NCBI GenBank assembly: GCA_029776155.1
Contig: JAKOTU010000040.1
Location: 1 to 64,000 of the forward strand
Source: Bacillota bacterium
Lineage (GTDB): Bacteria; Bacillota; Limnochordia; Darwinibacteriales; Darwinibacteriaceae
Length of the DNA: 64,000 nucleotides
Reading direction: 5' to 3'
Below, one piece after another: positions 43,806-52,070 of this stretch. The number at the start of each line of letters is the position of its first letter. Position 1 is the first letter of the stretch. The position numbers and the translations under genes are program-made. A model generated the notes under the pieces. The model was given only the letters and a program-made list of their open reading frames with translations, made no database searches and was not told the origin of the DNA.

Positions 43806-43819
43806 GTATTGCTTAGAAT
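43792..43819 (+). promoter_or_regulatory. possible promoter for the M23 peptidase gene
   Basis: TGGAAA (43792-43797) and TAGAAT (43814-43819) are 16 bases apart. A transcript started there would begin with the hairpin described next. Weak -35. Confidence 0.35.
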
Positions 43820-43825
43820 ATTTTC

Positions 43826-43873
43826 TCCCTCCCCAGCCCATACTAGGGTCAAAAGGCTGTGGGAGGGATTTTT
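43826..43873 (+). terminator. terminator hairpin that contains the ribosome binding site of the next gene
   Basis: TCCCTCCCCAGCC (43826-43838) pairs with GGCTGTGGGAGGGA (43855-43868), 13 base pairs with one bulged T, and T5 follows directly before an ATG. The 3' arm GGGAGGG is the only ribosome binding site of the M23 gene. It can work as a terminator for trxB and also hide that site. Confidence 0.75.
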
Positions 43874-44722
43874 ATGCCTCCACTGCGTAAGGTGATCATC
43901 TCGATCCTGCTCTTGGGTTTGATCGCGGCCGCCTCAGTGCCCGCCGGGGCAGCAAGCCCATTACTCAAGCGGGGCATGCGGGGCGCGGAGGTTCTGAGTC
44001 TGCAGGAACTCTTGGGGAAACTGGGTTATAAGGTGGCGGTGGATGGTATCTTTGGCCCAGAGACGGAGCGGGCAGTTCAAGAGATCCAAAAGTCGGCAGG
44101 CTTGGATCCCGATGGGATTGTGGGCCCTTTGACCAGGGAAGTTCTGGCACGCTTGACAGAAAGTGTGGTGGCTTACACGGTGCAGCGGGGCGACAACCTC
44201 ACGGCCATCGCGCGGCGGTACAATACTACGGTGAGTAAAATAACCAGTTATAACCGCTTAGCCAACCCCGATCGGCTCCTGCCCGGCCAGATTTTGCTCA
44301 TTCCCACCCAGTCTGTCCCAGCTAGCGCAGCACTGAGGCTGAGTCTGCAGTGGCCGGTGCAGGGGCGGATCAGCTCGGGCTACGGTGCCCGCATCCATCC
44401 GGTACTCAATGTCCGCCACTTCCACGGCGGGATCGATATAGCCGCTCCCGAAGGGACCCCTGTAAAGGCGGCCGAGGCGGGCAGGGTAGTAAAAGCGGGC
44501 AACATGGGGAGTTACGGTTTGGGCGTGGTGCTGGATCACGGTGGTGGGCTAACCACTTGGTACGGGCATTGTTCCCGGCTGTTGGTACGTGTCGGTGAAA
44601 CGGTGAAACAGGGGCAGACCATCGCCCTAGTGGGGCGCACCGGGCTGACCACAGGACCCCACCTGGATTTCCGGATCAAAATAGGGGATCAGACGGTAGA
44701 TCCCCTGCAGTGGCTTCCCTAA
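43874..44722 (+). CDS. M23 family peptidoglycan hydrolase with PG-binding and LysM domains
   Basis: Secreted cell-wall endopeptidase of 282 residues. Order: signal peptide (cleavage near GAASP), a PG_binding_1 domain (LLKRGMRGAEVLSLQELLGKLG, about 32-95), one LysM (YTVQRGDNLTAIARRYN, about 102-146), and a C-terminal M23 zinc peptidase with HGGIDIAAPEGTPV, WYGHCSR and GPHLDFRI carrying the metal ligands and catalytic His. The domain set is typical of hydrolases acting in sporulation or germination. Translation is probably limited by the hairpin holding its ribosome binding site. It is convergent with the CsoR-family gene, 7 bases apart. Confidence 0.92.
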   Translation: MPPLRKVIISILLLGLIAAASVPAGAASPLLKRGMRGAEVLSLQELLGKLGYKVAVDGIFGPETERAVQEIQKSAGLDPDGIVGPLTREVLARLTESVVAYTVQRGDNLTAIARRYNTTVSKITSYNRLANPDRLLPGQILLIPTQSVPASAALRLSLQWPVQGRISSGYGARIHPVLNVRHFHGGIDIAAPEGTPVKAAEAGRVVKAGNMGSYGLGVVLDHGGGLTTWYGHCSRLLVRVGETVKQGQTIALVGRTGLTTGPHLDFRIKIGDQTVDPLQWLP

Positions 44723-44729
44723 AGCCCAG

Positions 44730-44999
44730 CTACTTCAGGAGGCGGCTTAGGGAGCGCAGCATGTCCTCCAGCGCGTCGCCGCATCCTTCCTCTTGGTTGA
44801 GAGCCTGCTCAATGCAGGATCTGGAGTACACCTCGAAGATCATGGTGGCTACCCCCGCTAGTGCGGCCCGGGCAGCAGCTATCTGGGTGAGTATCTCGCT
44901 GCAGGGCTGCCCTTCTTCCACCATCCTCTGCAGTCCGCGAATTTGACCTTCAATGCGAGCTAGGCGCCTCAGCACACCCTTCTGATCGACAGTTCTCAC
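44730..44999 (-). CDS. CsoR/RcnR family (DUF156) regulator, CstR-like dithiol
   Basis: Small all-helical tetrameric repressor of 89 residues. CsoR proteins bind Cu(I) through Cys-His-Cys. Here Cys 33 and Cys 62 keep the correct 29-residue spacing, but the His expected four residues before the second Cys is Tyr 58. A Cys pair without His is the pattern of CstR, which senses persulfides and polysulfides. An extra Cys 73 is present. Target genes are unknown: no copper ATPase or sulfurtransferase adjoins it. GTG 44999 is 7 bases after AAGGAGG, and a strong promoter lies upstream. Confidence 0.88.
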   Translation of the reverse strand: MRTVDQKGVLRRLARIEGQIRGLQRMVEEGQPCSEILTQIAAARAALAGVATMIFEVYSRSCIEQALNQEEGCGDALEDMLRSLSRLLK

Positions 45000-45020
45000 A
45001 GGCGTTCCTCCTTCACCTTA

Positions 45021-45049
45021 ATCTTACTTTCAAATCCCTGAGGTGTCAA
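45021..45049 (-). promoter_or_regulatory. sigma-A type promoter of the CsoR-family gene
   Basis: On the minus strand, TTGACA (45049-45044) and TAAGAT (45026-45021) are 17 bases apart. The predicted start lies just upstream of the ribosome binding site. Confidence 0.7.
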
Positions 45050-45113
45050 ACCTGGCCTTTGGCGCAAGGAAATGGCATCTCGAAAGCGAACCATTAAAGT
45101 GAGGTGAAGGAAA

Positions 45114-46004
45114 ATGATCGCCTGTGTGCAGATGAAGCTGAACCCAGAGGACTATCGCACGGAGCAGAGTTTTGCCGCCAAAATACTGGGGATCATGGAG
45201 CGCATCCGTGGGGAGGCCGGAGAAGGCCCCCTGCTGGTTGCCTTTCCTGAACATATAGGGACGTTCTGTATCTTAGCGAATGCCCCGGACCGGATCTGGT
45301 CCAAACGGACATTTGCCGAAGCGGGCCGTGCCTTACTGCTGCACCACGGGGCCGCGGTGCTCCATCAGCTGGTGGTGCACCGCGTATCGCCAGTGCGCGC
45401 CCTCTTTTTGGCCCGCTCCCAGGAAGTGGAACGGATTTATCTCTCGCCCTTCATCCAGGCTGCGCGGCAGTATGAGGCCTGGATTGTGGCCGGGTCGGCC
45501 GCGCTGCGTTGGGGACAGACGAGCCGCGTGTACAACACTGCCCCGGTGATCACCCCCACGGGCCAGGTGATCTACCGCCAGCACAAGGTGAACCTGGTGG
45601 AGATGGAGCAGAAACAGGGGTTAGATCTGGAGTCAGCCCCCTTGAACTACGTAAGTGCAGTGCGCAGCCCCTTTGGCGCCCTGGGAGTAGCGGTCTGCCT
45701 AGATGCCTTCCATGGGGAAGTGCGGGGGCGGCTCCAAGGTCTAGGTGCCAAAATCCTAATCCAACCCTCCGCCAATCCCCGGGCCTGGGATAATTGGCAG
45801 CAGGAGGACTGGCGGCGCAGTGCCTATGCGGCAGTGGCCGAGAATAAAGAGTTTGAGCTGGCCATCAACCCCATGCTGGTGGGGAAGCTCTGGGATGTGG
45901 AATTTGCCGGGCAATCCAGCATCATTGACCAAAACGGCTATGTGGCTCAGGCCCAGAGCTCGAGCGAAGAAGAAATCCTGCTCAGAACAGACCTTTTAAA
46001 CTGA
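45114..46004 (+). CDS. carbon-nitrogen hydrolase (nitrilase superfamily)
   Basis: Cytoplasmic amidase or nitrilase of 296 residues. The catalytic triad is visible: Glu in AFPEHIG (about 47), Lys in RQHKVNL (about 157) and Cys in VAVCLDAFH (about 194). The substrate could be an amide such as omega-amidated acids or N-carbamoyl compounds, and cannot be told. The ATG follows GAGGTGAAGG. It is divergent from the CsoR-family gene, and its last 23 bases overlap the 3' end of the convergent alanine racemase gene. Confidence 0.87.
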   Translation: MIACVQMKLNPEDYRTEQSFAAKILGIMERIRGEAGEGPLLVAFPEHIGTFCILANAPDRIWSKRTFAEAGRALLLHHGAAVLHQLVVHRVSPVRALFLARSQEVERIYLSPFIQAARQYEAWIVAGSAALRWGQTSRVYNTAPVITPTGQVIYRQHKVNLVEMEQKQGLDLESAPLNYVSAVRSPFGALGVAVCLDAFHGEVRGRLQGLGAKILIQPSANPRAWDNWQQEDWRRSAYAAVAENKEFELAINPMLVGKLWDVEFAGQSSIIDQNGYVAQAQSSSEEEILLRTDLLN

Positions 46005-47202
46005 TCGTGCGGCCTTGAAGATTGAGCACCTGCCCGTTCCAGAAGGTGCACAGCAGCCTGCCGTGGAGGTAATACAGGCGGGGAACCTGCCGGCCTACCA
46101 CAGTGCGCCGCGTGTGCAAAGTGACCACATCGCCCACATCCAACCTGCTTTGGGTGAGGTCAAGGCAGCATAGGCCCATGCCTGGGCGGCCTAAGATGGG
46201 AAGGGGTTCCCCACCGTGCAGCACTGTGGGGCGGGGACATAAAACCTTGGCGACGGCGTGTCTGACCTGGCGCCAAGGGGAGCTCTGGGGTTCAAGATCC
46301 AAACCGTGGCCATAACCGACCGGAATTACTCCGATCCGGGTGGGGCGAGTGGTGCGGTAGGCACGGCCGTAGCCCACGCTATGGCCTGGGGGCAGCCAGC
46401 GGGTGTGGATAATCCGGGCCCGAAACCGCCAGGTTTCCTGGAGTGAGTAACCTGGGGGCAGGGGCAGGGGGGCTTGACCATAGAGCAGGGTGCCCAAGCG
46501 CACCAGATCTAGATGGCTCTGGGGCAGCGTCAAAAAAGCGGCACTGTTGGCGGCATGCCAAAGGACGTTAGGGGCTTGGGTGTGGGTTTGGAACTGCTCC
46601 CGCAGAGCGAGAAAGGTCTGCAGTTGTTTTCTGGTGAAGCGGCGATCCCAGGCAGCCGCGGAGAAATGGGTGAACACGCCTCCCAACTTAAGGTGGGAGG
46701 CGTTGGCGATCAGTTCTACCACAGATAAAAAGTCCTGGGGAGCTACCCCGAGCCGCCCGAAGCCTGTATCCACTTTAACCTGTACGCTAAGGCGCCGCTG
46801 CCCCTTTTCGGCCAGTCGGTTGAGTTCCCCAACCAGGTGAGGGGAGGTGATGGTGGGGGTCAGGCTGTGCTCGACCACCGCCGGGAGCTGATCGGGCAGG
46901 GGCGGGGTGAGCAGCATGATCTGGGGCTTGGTCCAGGCTAGGATATCCAGGGCTTCTTCCACCGTGCTTACTGCGATGGTGGAGCAGCCCCGGCTGCGCA
47001 GGAAGGCGGCCACAACGGGCGCCCCGTGTCCGTAGGCATCGCCCTTAAGGATGGGGAGGATCGGTACCGCACTCAGCTTCTGGAGCAGCCGCAGGTTGTG
47101 TTCCAGGGCGGAGAGGTTAACCTCCACCCAAGCGGAAAAAGCTAATGGCCTTCCCTTTTCCGGCTGCGCAGCCAATTGTGCAGTTTTAGTCCAGCCAGCC
47201 AC
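45982..47202 (-). CDS. alr: alanine racemase
   Basis: PLP enzyme making D-alanine for peptidoglycan. The 406-residue product has the PLP-lysine motif ILKGDAYGHG (Lys about 53), KVDTGFGRLGV, FTHFSAA, and the second-domain SVGYGRAY with the catalytic Tyr. The C-terminal end is somewhat diverged. GTG 47202 is supported by AGGAGGG 8 bases upstream although this places the start 61 bases inside the FemX-like gene. Its first 20 residues precede the usual WVEVNLSALEHN start. Linked to the bridge-forming enzyme upstream, so both work on the wall precursor. Confidence 0.9.
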   Translation of the reverse strand: MAGWTKTAQLAAQPEKGRPLAFSAWVEVNLSALEHNLRLLQKLSAVPILPILKGDAYGHGAPVVAAFLRSRGCSTIAVSTVEEALDILAWTKPQIMLLTPPLPDQLPAVVEHSLTPTITSPHLVGELNRLAEKGQRRLSVQVKVDTGFGRLGVAPQDFLSVVELIANASHLKLGGVFTHFSAAAWDRRFTRKQLQTFLALREQFQTHTQAPNVLWHAANSAAFLTLPQSHLDLVRLGTLLYGQAPLPLPPGYSLQETWRFRARIIHTRWLPPGHSVGYGRAYRTTRPTRIGVIPVGYGHGLDLEPQSSPWRQVRHAVAKVLCPRPTVLHGGEPLPILGRPGMGLCCLDLTQSRLDVGDVVTLHTRRTVVGRQVPRLYYLHGRLLCTFWNGQVLNLQGRTISLKGLF

Positions 47203-48194
47203 AGGGCATACCCTCCTCGTCGAACGGGCAGGTCAAACTCGCCTACGTACGTTTCCAACTGGGCACCAAACCCTTCCTTGAATCGGTAGAGCCCGTAGAG
47301 GGGATGTTCGGGTCGCAGATCACCGGAGACTCCCCGAAAATTGTAAATGGTGCAGCCCGCGCCCTTAGCCCAGCGGATCATCTCCCACTGGAGGAGGTGA
47401 GGGGCTTGGAGGTTGCGCTGTTCGCTGCTGGAGGCACCGTATACATACCAAGCCCGCTGTCCCAAGCGGAAGCAGATGGCCCCCGCAAGGGGCTTTCCTT
47501 CGTGGTAGGCCAGGAACACTCTGGCCAGTCCCCCTAGGACCAGATGATCCCAGAGGGCTTCGAAATAGCTTAGGTCTCGAATGGTGAAATGGTCCCGCTG
47601 CGCAGTCTCCTGGAGCAGGCAGTAAAACACGCCCAGCTGGCCCTTTTCCCTTATCTGCTGCACCTGGACGCCCTTGCGCTGGGCGTAGCGGATGTTGTAG
47701 CGAGTTTTGCTCTTCATGCCGCCTAAGAGCGTATCTAGGGAGGGATGGAGATCCAAAACCATCACATGGCGGGGTTGGACGCTGTCAAAGTCCAATCCCG
47801 TTTCCACTGGCCTCAGCCCCAGGGAGGACGTAGTTTCAAGCCAGATCTGGTCTCCCTGGGGTATGGCCGGATCCATCTTCCAGACCAAGGCTCCTTTGGC
47901 CTTCAGGAAGGCAGCCCCTTCCGTGAGCAGGCAGCGTAAGGCCTCCGGTGAGGAGTAGAGTGGTCCCCGGGGGGAATAGGCTGCGTACCCGGGGATCAGG
48001 GGGAGCCTTTTGGTCAAAACGAGCGCCGAGGCCACCAACGCTCCCCTTTCCAGGACCCCCAAGGGGTAAGCCTCCCAGCCTGTACTAGCTTTTACCCTGC
48101 CCCAGGCTGTGGTTTGGAGTACGTCCCCCCGGGGATGGGAGGCCACATAGTGGTCAAACAGGGCCGGCCGTTCCAGGAAGAGCTTGATCTCCAT
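47142..48194 (-). CDS. FemX/FemAB-like peptidoglycan bridge aminoacyltransferase
   Basis: Aminoacyl-tRNA-dependent transferase of the Fem family, which adds an amino acid to the lipid-linked wall pentapeptide. The 350-residue product has the two GNAT-like folds: DVLQTTAWGRVKASTGW near the N-terminus, KSKTRYNIRYAQRKGV in the middle, then AWYVYGASSSEQRN and a C-terminal FKEGFGAQLETYVGEFDLP, as in FemX. It lacks the long coiled-coil arm of FemA. Which residue is transferred is unknown. It starts at ATG 48194 and shares 61 bases with alr downstream. Confidence 0.9.
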   Translation of the reverse strand: MEIKLFLERPALFDHYVASHPRGDVLQTTAWGRVKASTGWEAYPLGVLERGALVASALVLTKRLPLIPGYAAYSPRGPLYSSPEALRCLLTEGAAFLKAKGALVWKMDPAIPQGDQIWLETTSSLGLRPVETGLDFDSVQPRHVMVLDLHPSLDTLLGGMKSKTRYNIRYAQRKGVQVQQIREKGQLGVFYCLLQETAQRDHFTIRDLSYFEALWDHLVLGGLARVFLAYHEGKPLAGAICFRLGQRAWYVYGASSSEQRNLQAPHLLQWEMIRWAKGAGCTIYNFRGVSGDLRPEHPLYGLYRFKEGFGAQLETYVGEFDLPVRRGGYALWLAGLKLHNWLRSRKREGH

Positions 48195-48281
48195 ATTCTT
48201 CCTCCTTCCGCACCACCATAGTATATGTACTAATTACTCCCGGTGCCGCGTAATTATTCTTAGGAAGGAAGGGGGAAGCCC

Positions 48282-49436
48282 ATGCGGTCATGGCAAGGGG
48301 CAGTTTTGGCGGCTGTGGCTGTGCTGTGTTGGGTAGGCGCTCCTTTGGCAGCGGGGAGTGTTTCTGCCCCGCCGGAGCTCAGCGCCATCGCCTATGCGGT
48401 CTATGATGCCGACTATGACTATCTGGTCTTGGAAAAAAACGCCCACCAGCGCCGCTCCATCGCCAGCATTACCAAGGTGATGACCCTGCTTGTCGCGGCG
48501 GAACTGGTGGAGGCGGGCAAGATCGGCCTCGGAGATGAGGTCACGGTCAGTGCCCGGGCCGCCAGCCGGGAAGGGACCCAGATCAACCTCAAGGCGGGGG
48601 ATCGCTTAACGGTGGAAGAACTGTTGTATGCTTCCGCTCTGCAGTCGGCCAATGATGCCGCGGTAGCCCTGGCTGAATACGTGGCGGGGTCAGAGGCGGA
48701 GTTTGCTAAGCTCATGAATGCCAAAGCTCAAGAGCTGGGACTGCGGGACACCCACTATGTGGACTGCACGGGGCTTTTGTCCATGTCCAGCAACAACTAT
48801 TCCACAGCCTCCGACCAAGCGAGGCTGCTTGCCGCGGCCCTAAACTCGCAGCTAGTGCGGGAAATCCTGCGCGCCCCCGATTACTTCCTCAAAAGCCAGA
48901 ACCGCAAGATTACCAATTCCCATCCCCTCTTGGACTCTCCAGGGGTAGAGGGGGGCAAGACCGGAGCCACTACTCCCGCGGGACATACCCTGATCACATC
49001 TTGCGTGCGCCACGGCCGCAGGCTGATCGCGGTTGTTTTAGGGGCGCGCACTCGGGAAATCAGGAATTCCGAAAACGAAGCGCTTTTGGAGTGGGCCTTT
49101 GGCAACTTACGCACTCTCATCTCCACAGAGGAGGTGCAGGCGCGCCTGATCGTGCCCGATGGGGTGCACCACCAGGTTGATGCCGTTTTGGCCAGGGAGT
49201 TTTCCGTAGTAGTGAGGGACGACCAGGATCGCGAGTTTACTGCGGAGGTGGAGCTGAAACCTAAGCTGCGAGCGCCCATCGACGCCGGGGATAAGGTGGG
49301 GGAGCTGGTGGTGCGGCGTGCTGATGGGGTGACCGTACGTTTGGATCTTGTGGCGCGCCAGAGCACGGGCCTGGCGACCTGGCTGCGGCGGCTTTTCAAT
49401 CATCTCCGCCATTTTTTCGGCCGATTGGGTGAATGA
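48282..49436 (+). CDS. D-alanyl-D-alanine carboxypeptidase (DacF/PBP5 family)
   Basis: Secreted, wall-trimming penicillin-binding protein of 384 residues. The three active-site motifs are SITK (Ser 62, Lys 65), SAN (about 122) and KTG (about 226). The signal peptide ends near LAAGSV. After the catalytic domain a beta-rich PBP5_C-like region is followed by a C-terminal amphipathic segment for membrane attachment. In spore-formers DacF acts on cortex cross-linking; the following SpoVD-like gene supports that. The ATG follows GGAAGGAAGGGGG, and the stop overlaps the next start (ATGA). Confidence 0.92.
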   Translation: MRSWQGAVLAAVAVLCWVGAPLAAGSVSAPPELSAIAYAVYDADYDYLVLEKNAHQRRSIASITKVMTLLVAAELVEAGKIGLGDEVTVSARAASREGTQINLKAGDRLTVEELLYASALQSANDAAVALAEYVAGSEAEFAKLMNAKAQELGLRDTHYVDCTGLLSMSSNNYSTASDQARLLAAALNSQLVREILRAPDYFLKSQNRKITNSHPLLDSPGVEGGKTGATTPAGHTLITSCVRHGRRLIAVVLGARTREIRNSENEALLEWAFGNLRTLISTEEVQARLIVPDGVHHQVDAVLAREFSVVVRDDQDREFTAEVELKPKLRAPIDAGDKVGELVVRRADGVTVRLDLVARQSTGLATWLRRLFNHLRHFFGRLGE

Positions 49437-51379
49437 CCATGACCGGTATTTCCACCGCAATGGTACAGAGGAGAATCTTATTTATGCTTTTGGTGCTCAT
49501 TGCCGCGGCTGGCCTGCTCGCTCTGCGCCTCGCCTACCTCCAATTGTGGCAGAACGAGTTTTTCCAGGCCAAAGCGCTGGAACAGCGCCTGCAGCGCATA
49601 CCCATTGAGGGGCTGCGGGGTGGGATCTACGACCGCAATGGAGTGCCGCTGGCTGTGAGCGTAAGTGCCCATACCGCCTATGCCATCCCCGCGGAGGTTC
49701 TGGACAAGGAAGGTACCGCCCGAAAATTGGCTAGCATTCTCAATCTCGACGAGGGATTCATCCTGCAGCGTCTGCAGAAGCATTCCGCGGTGGAATGGCT
49801 GAAAAAAAAGATCACTGACCAAGAGGCCAGGGCCATTATCGCCGCGGGCCTGCCCGGGATCGGTGTGGTCCCCTCTTCAACCAGGGTGTACCCCTTCGGT
49901 TCGGTGGCGCCTCAGGTCTTGGGCTTTGTGGGCATCGATAATCAAGGTCTGGAGGGGCTCGAACTCTACTATGACGAGTTCCTCAGGGGTACCCCAGGGC
50001 AGACCGTCTTTGAACGGGATGCCCAGGGCAGGGCTTTAGAAGATGGGGTGCGGGGCTATCTCCCGGGAAAAAAGGGCGGCGACCTCATCCTGACCATTGA
50101 CATTTTCATTCAGCGTATTGCCGAGGAAGAGGTGCGCCGGGCCACTTTGGAAACGGGATCCCGCTTGGGGTTGATCCTGGTCAGTGATCCGAAAACGGGT
50201 GAAATCCTGGCCACGGCCATCTACCCCACCTTTGATCTGGAAAACTTTGCCGCCTACCCGGCGGCCAACCGCAGAAACATTGCCGTGACCGATACCTATG
50301 AACCGGGTTCCACCTTTAAAGCCGTCACCGCGGCTTTGGCCCTCCAGGAGGGAGTGACCACACTCCACTCTGGGTTTTTCGATCCGGGATACATTAGGGT
50401 CTCGGGTTGGACGGTACGCTGCTGGAACCGGGGCGGCCACGGTCCCCAGTCCTTTGTGGAGACCATGCAAAACTCCTGCAATCCCTACTACGCCAAACTG
50501 GCCCTGGACTTGGGGCCCGAACGCTTCCATCAAGGACTGCTGCGCTTCAATTTGGGGCAGAAGACCGGCGTTGACTTTCCGGGGGAAATGGGGGGCGTAC
50601 TTAAGGCACCTTCACCTAGTGTGCCCTTGGTCACCTGGGCCAACATTGGTTTCGGCCAAGGACTCACCGTAACGCCCGTTCAGCTGTTGGCCTGTTTTGG
50701 GGCAATTGCTAACAAGGGGATTTATACGCCGCTGCGCTATGTTAAGGAGATGGTGACGGAGGAAGGCAGTTTTCCCCCCGATGTACCTGAACCCAGACAG
50801 ATCATCTCCAGCGAGGTAGCTGAGACCACCGCCTACGTGCTGCGCATGGCGGTGGAGCGAGGGTCTGGGAAACGGGCGGAAGTGCCGGGGTACGACGTGG
50901 CGGGCAAAACAGGAACAGCCCAGTTGGTTGAGAACGGCCGCTACTCCCACTCCAAAATGGTCACTTCCTTCGCCGGTTTTGCCCCCAAAGATGACCCAAA
51001 AATGGCGGCCCTTTTGGTGCTCTGGGAACCCCAGGGAGCTTTCTACGGGGGGATCATCGCTTCTCCCGTGTTTGCCCGCCTTGCGGAACGGGTGCTCACC
51101 TACATGGGCGTGGAACGTAAGCCGACTGCCCGTGCCAGCACGGTTCGGCAGGTTAGTGTTCCCGATGTGGGGGGCATGGAGGCGGCTGAAGCCCAAGGGG
51201 TTTTGCAGCGGCAGGGGTTTAGGGTAGAAGTGGTGGGGCCGGGAACGAGGATTATCGGCCAGGTCCCCGCCCCTGGGGCCCAGATCGATGCGGGGTCTTT
51301 GATCTACATCTACACGGAGATCCCCCCCGATGCCGAGCTGGAGACTTTAGCCGACCAGCCCAATCCTTACGGGGCGTAG
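49433..51379 (+). CDS. penicillin-binding transpeptidase, SpoVD/FtsI type with PASTA domain
   Basis: Class B penicillin-binding protein of 648 residues that cross-links peptidoglycan in cortex (SpoVD) or septum (FtsI). One N-terminal membrane helix, a dimerisation domain (LRGGIYDRNGVPLA, about 55-220), and a transpeptidase domain with STFK (Ser about 293), SCN (about 347) and KTGT (about 492). A single PASTA domain (VSVPDVGGMEAAEAQGVL) closes it, as in SpoVD. Coupling to the dacF-like gene favours a sporulation role, but the dcw cluster is not here, so FtsI cannot be excluded. A terminator follows. Confidence 0.92.
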   Translation: MTMTGISTAMVQRRILFMLLVLIAAAGLLALRLAYLQLWQNEFFQAKALEQRLQRIPIEGLRGGIYDRNGVPLAVSVSAHTAYAIPAEVLDKEGTARKLASILNLDEGFILQRLQKHSAVEWLKKKITDQEARAIIAAGLPGIGVVPSSTRVYPFGSVAPQVLGFVGIDNQGLEGLELYYDEFLRGTPGQTVFERDAQGRALEDGVRGYLPGKKGGDLILTIDIFIQRIAEEEVRRATLETGSRLGLILVSDPKTGEILATAIYPTFDLENFAAYPAANRRNIAVTDTYEPGSTFKAVTAALALQEGVTTLHSGFFDPGYIRVSGWTVRCWNRGGHGPQSFVETMQNSCNPYYAKLALDLGPERFHQGLLRFNLGQKTGVDFPGEMGGVLKAPSPSVPLVTWANIGFGQGLTVTPVQLLACFGAIANKGIYTPLRYVKEMVTEEGSFPPDVPEPRQIISSEVAETTAYVLRMAVERGSGKRAEVPGYDVAGKTGTAQLVENGRYSHSKMVTSFAGFAPKDDPKMAALLVLWEPQGAFYGGIIASPVFARLAERVLTYMGVERKPTARASTVRQVSVPDVGGMEAAEAQGVLQRQGFRVEVVGPGTRIIGQVPAPGAQIDAGSLIYIYTEIPPDAELETLADQPNPYGA

Positions 51380-51399
51380 TTGGGCGGCAGGAAGCAAGC

Positions 51400-51436
51400 A
51401 GCAGGGAGTAGAAGTACCTCCCTGCTAATTTCTTTT
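51400..51436 (+). terminator. intrinsic terminator after the PBP gene
   Basis: AGCAGGGAG pairs with CTCCCTGCT (9 bp) and is followed by AATTTCTTTT. It overlaps the last codons of the convergent nth gene. Confidence 0.7.
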
Positions 51437-52054
51437 GTTCTGCATGTTTTGGTAGTGGCGGCAGCGGCTTTGGAGGGGACATTGGTTGCAGAGGGGCTGG
51501 CGGGCCTTGCACAGGGCCCTGCCGTGGCGGATCAGCCAGTGGTGGGCATCGATCCACTTCTCCTGGGGGATCACCTCCATGAGCTGCTGCTCTGTCTGGA
51601 GGGGGGTGGAGGCAGTGGACAGGCCCAGGCGGTTGGCCACCCGGAACACGTGGGTATCCACGGCAATGGCCGGGATTCCAAAGGCGTTGGCCAGCACCAC
51701 GTTGGCCGTCTTGCGGCCTACACCCGGCAGTGCCTCTAAATCTTCCCGGGTGCGCGGCACTTCGCCGCCGTATTTCTCCACCAGGATCTTGGCTGTCCCT
51801 ATCAGATTGCTGGCCTTGCTGCGCCAAAGCCCGGCACTGCGGATATAGGAGGCCACTTCCTCAAAGCTGGCCTGGGCCAAGTGGTGGGGCGTGGGAAAAG
51901 CGGGGAAGAGCTCCTTGGTGATCTCGTTCACCCGTTCATCGGTGCACTGGGCAGAGAGGATGGTGGCCACCAAGAGCTGGAAGGGGCTGCTGTGGTTTAG
52001 TGCCGTTTTAGAGTTGGGATACATGGATTCCAGGATCTGAAGGATCTCTAACAT
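51425..52054 (-). CDS. nth: endonuclease III
   Basis: DNA glycosylase/AP lyase that removes oxidised pyrimidines. The 209-residue product has the helix-hairpin-helix with catalytic Lys (LPGVGRKTANVV), the catalytic Asp in AVDTHVFRV, and the C-terminal 4Fe-4S motif C-x6-C-x2-C-x5-C (CKARQPLCNQCPLQSRC). ATG 52054 follows AGGTGAG; an upstream in-frame extension to 52111 overlaps the previous gene and is not needed. It is the last gene of an operon with a phosphoesterase and a ParB-like protein. Confidence 0.94.
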   Translation of the reverse strand: MLEILQILESMYPNSKTALNHSSPFQLLVATILSAQCTDERVNEITKELFPAFPTPHHLAQASFEEVASYIRSAGLWRSKASNLIGTAKILVEKYGGEVPRTREDLEALPGVGRKTANVVLANAFGIPAIAVDTHVFRVANRLGLSTASTPLQTEQQLMEVIPQEKWIDAHHWLIRHGRALCKARQPLCNQCPLQSRCRHYQNMQNKRN

Positions 52055-52070
52055 GGACTCACCTGCTGGC

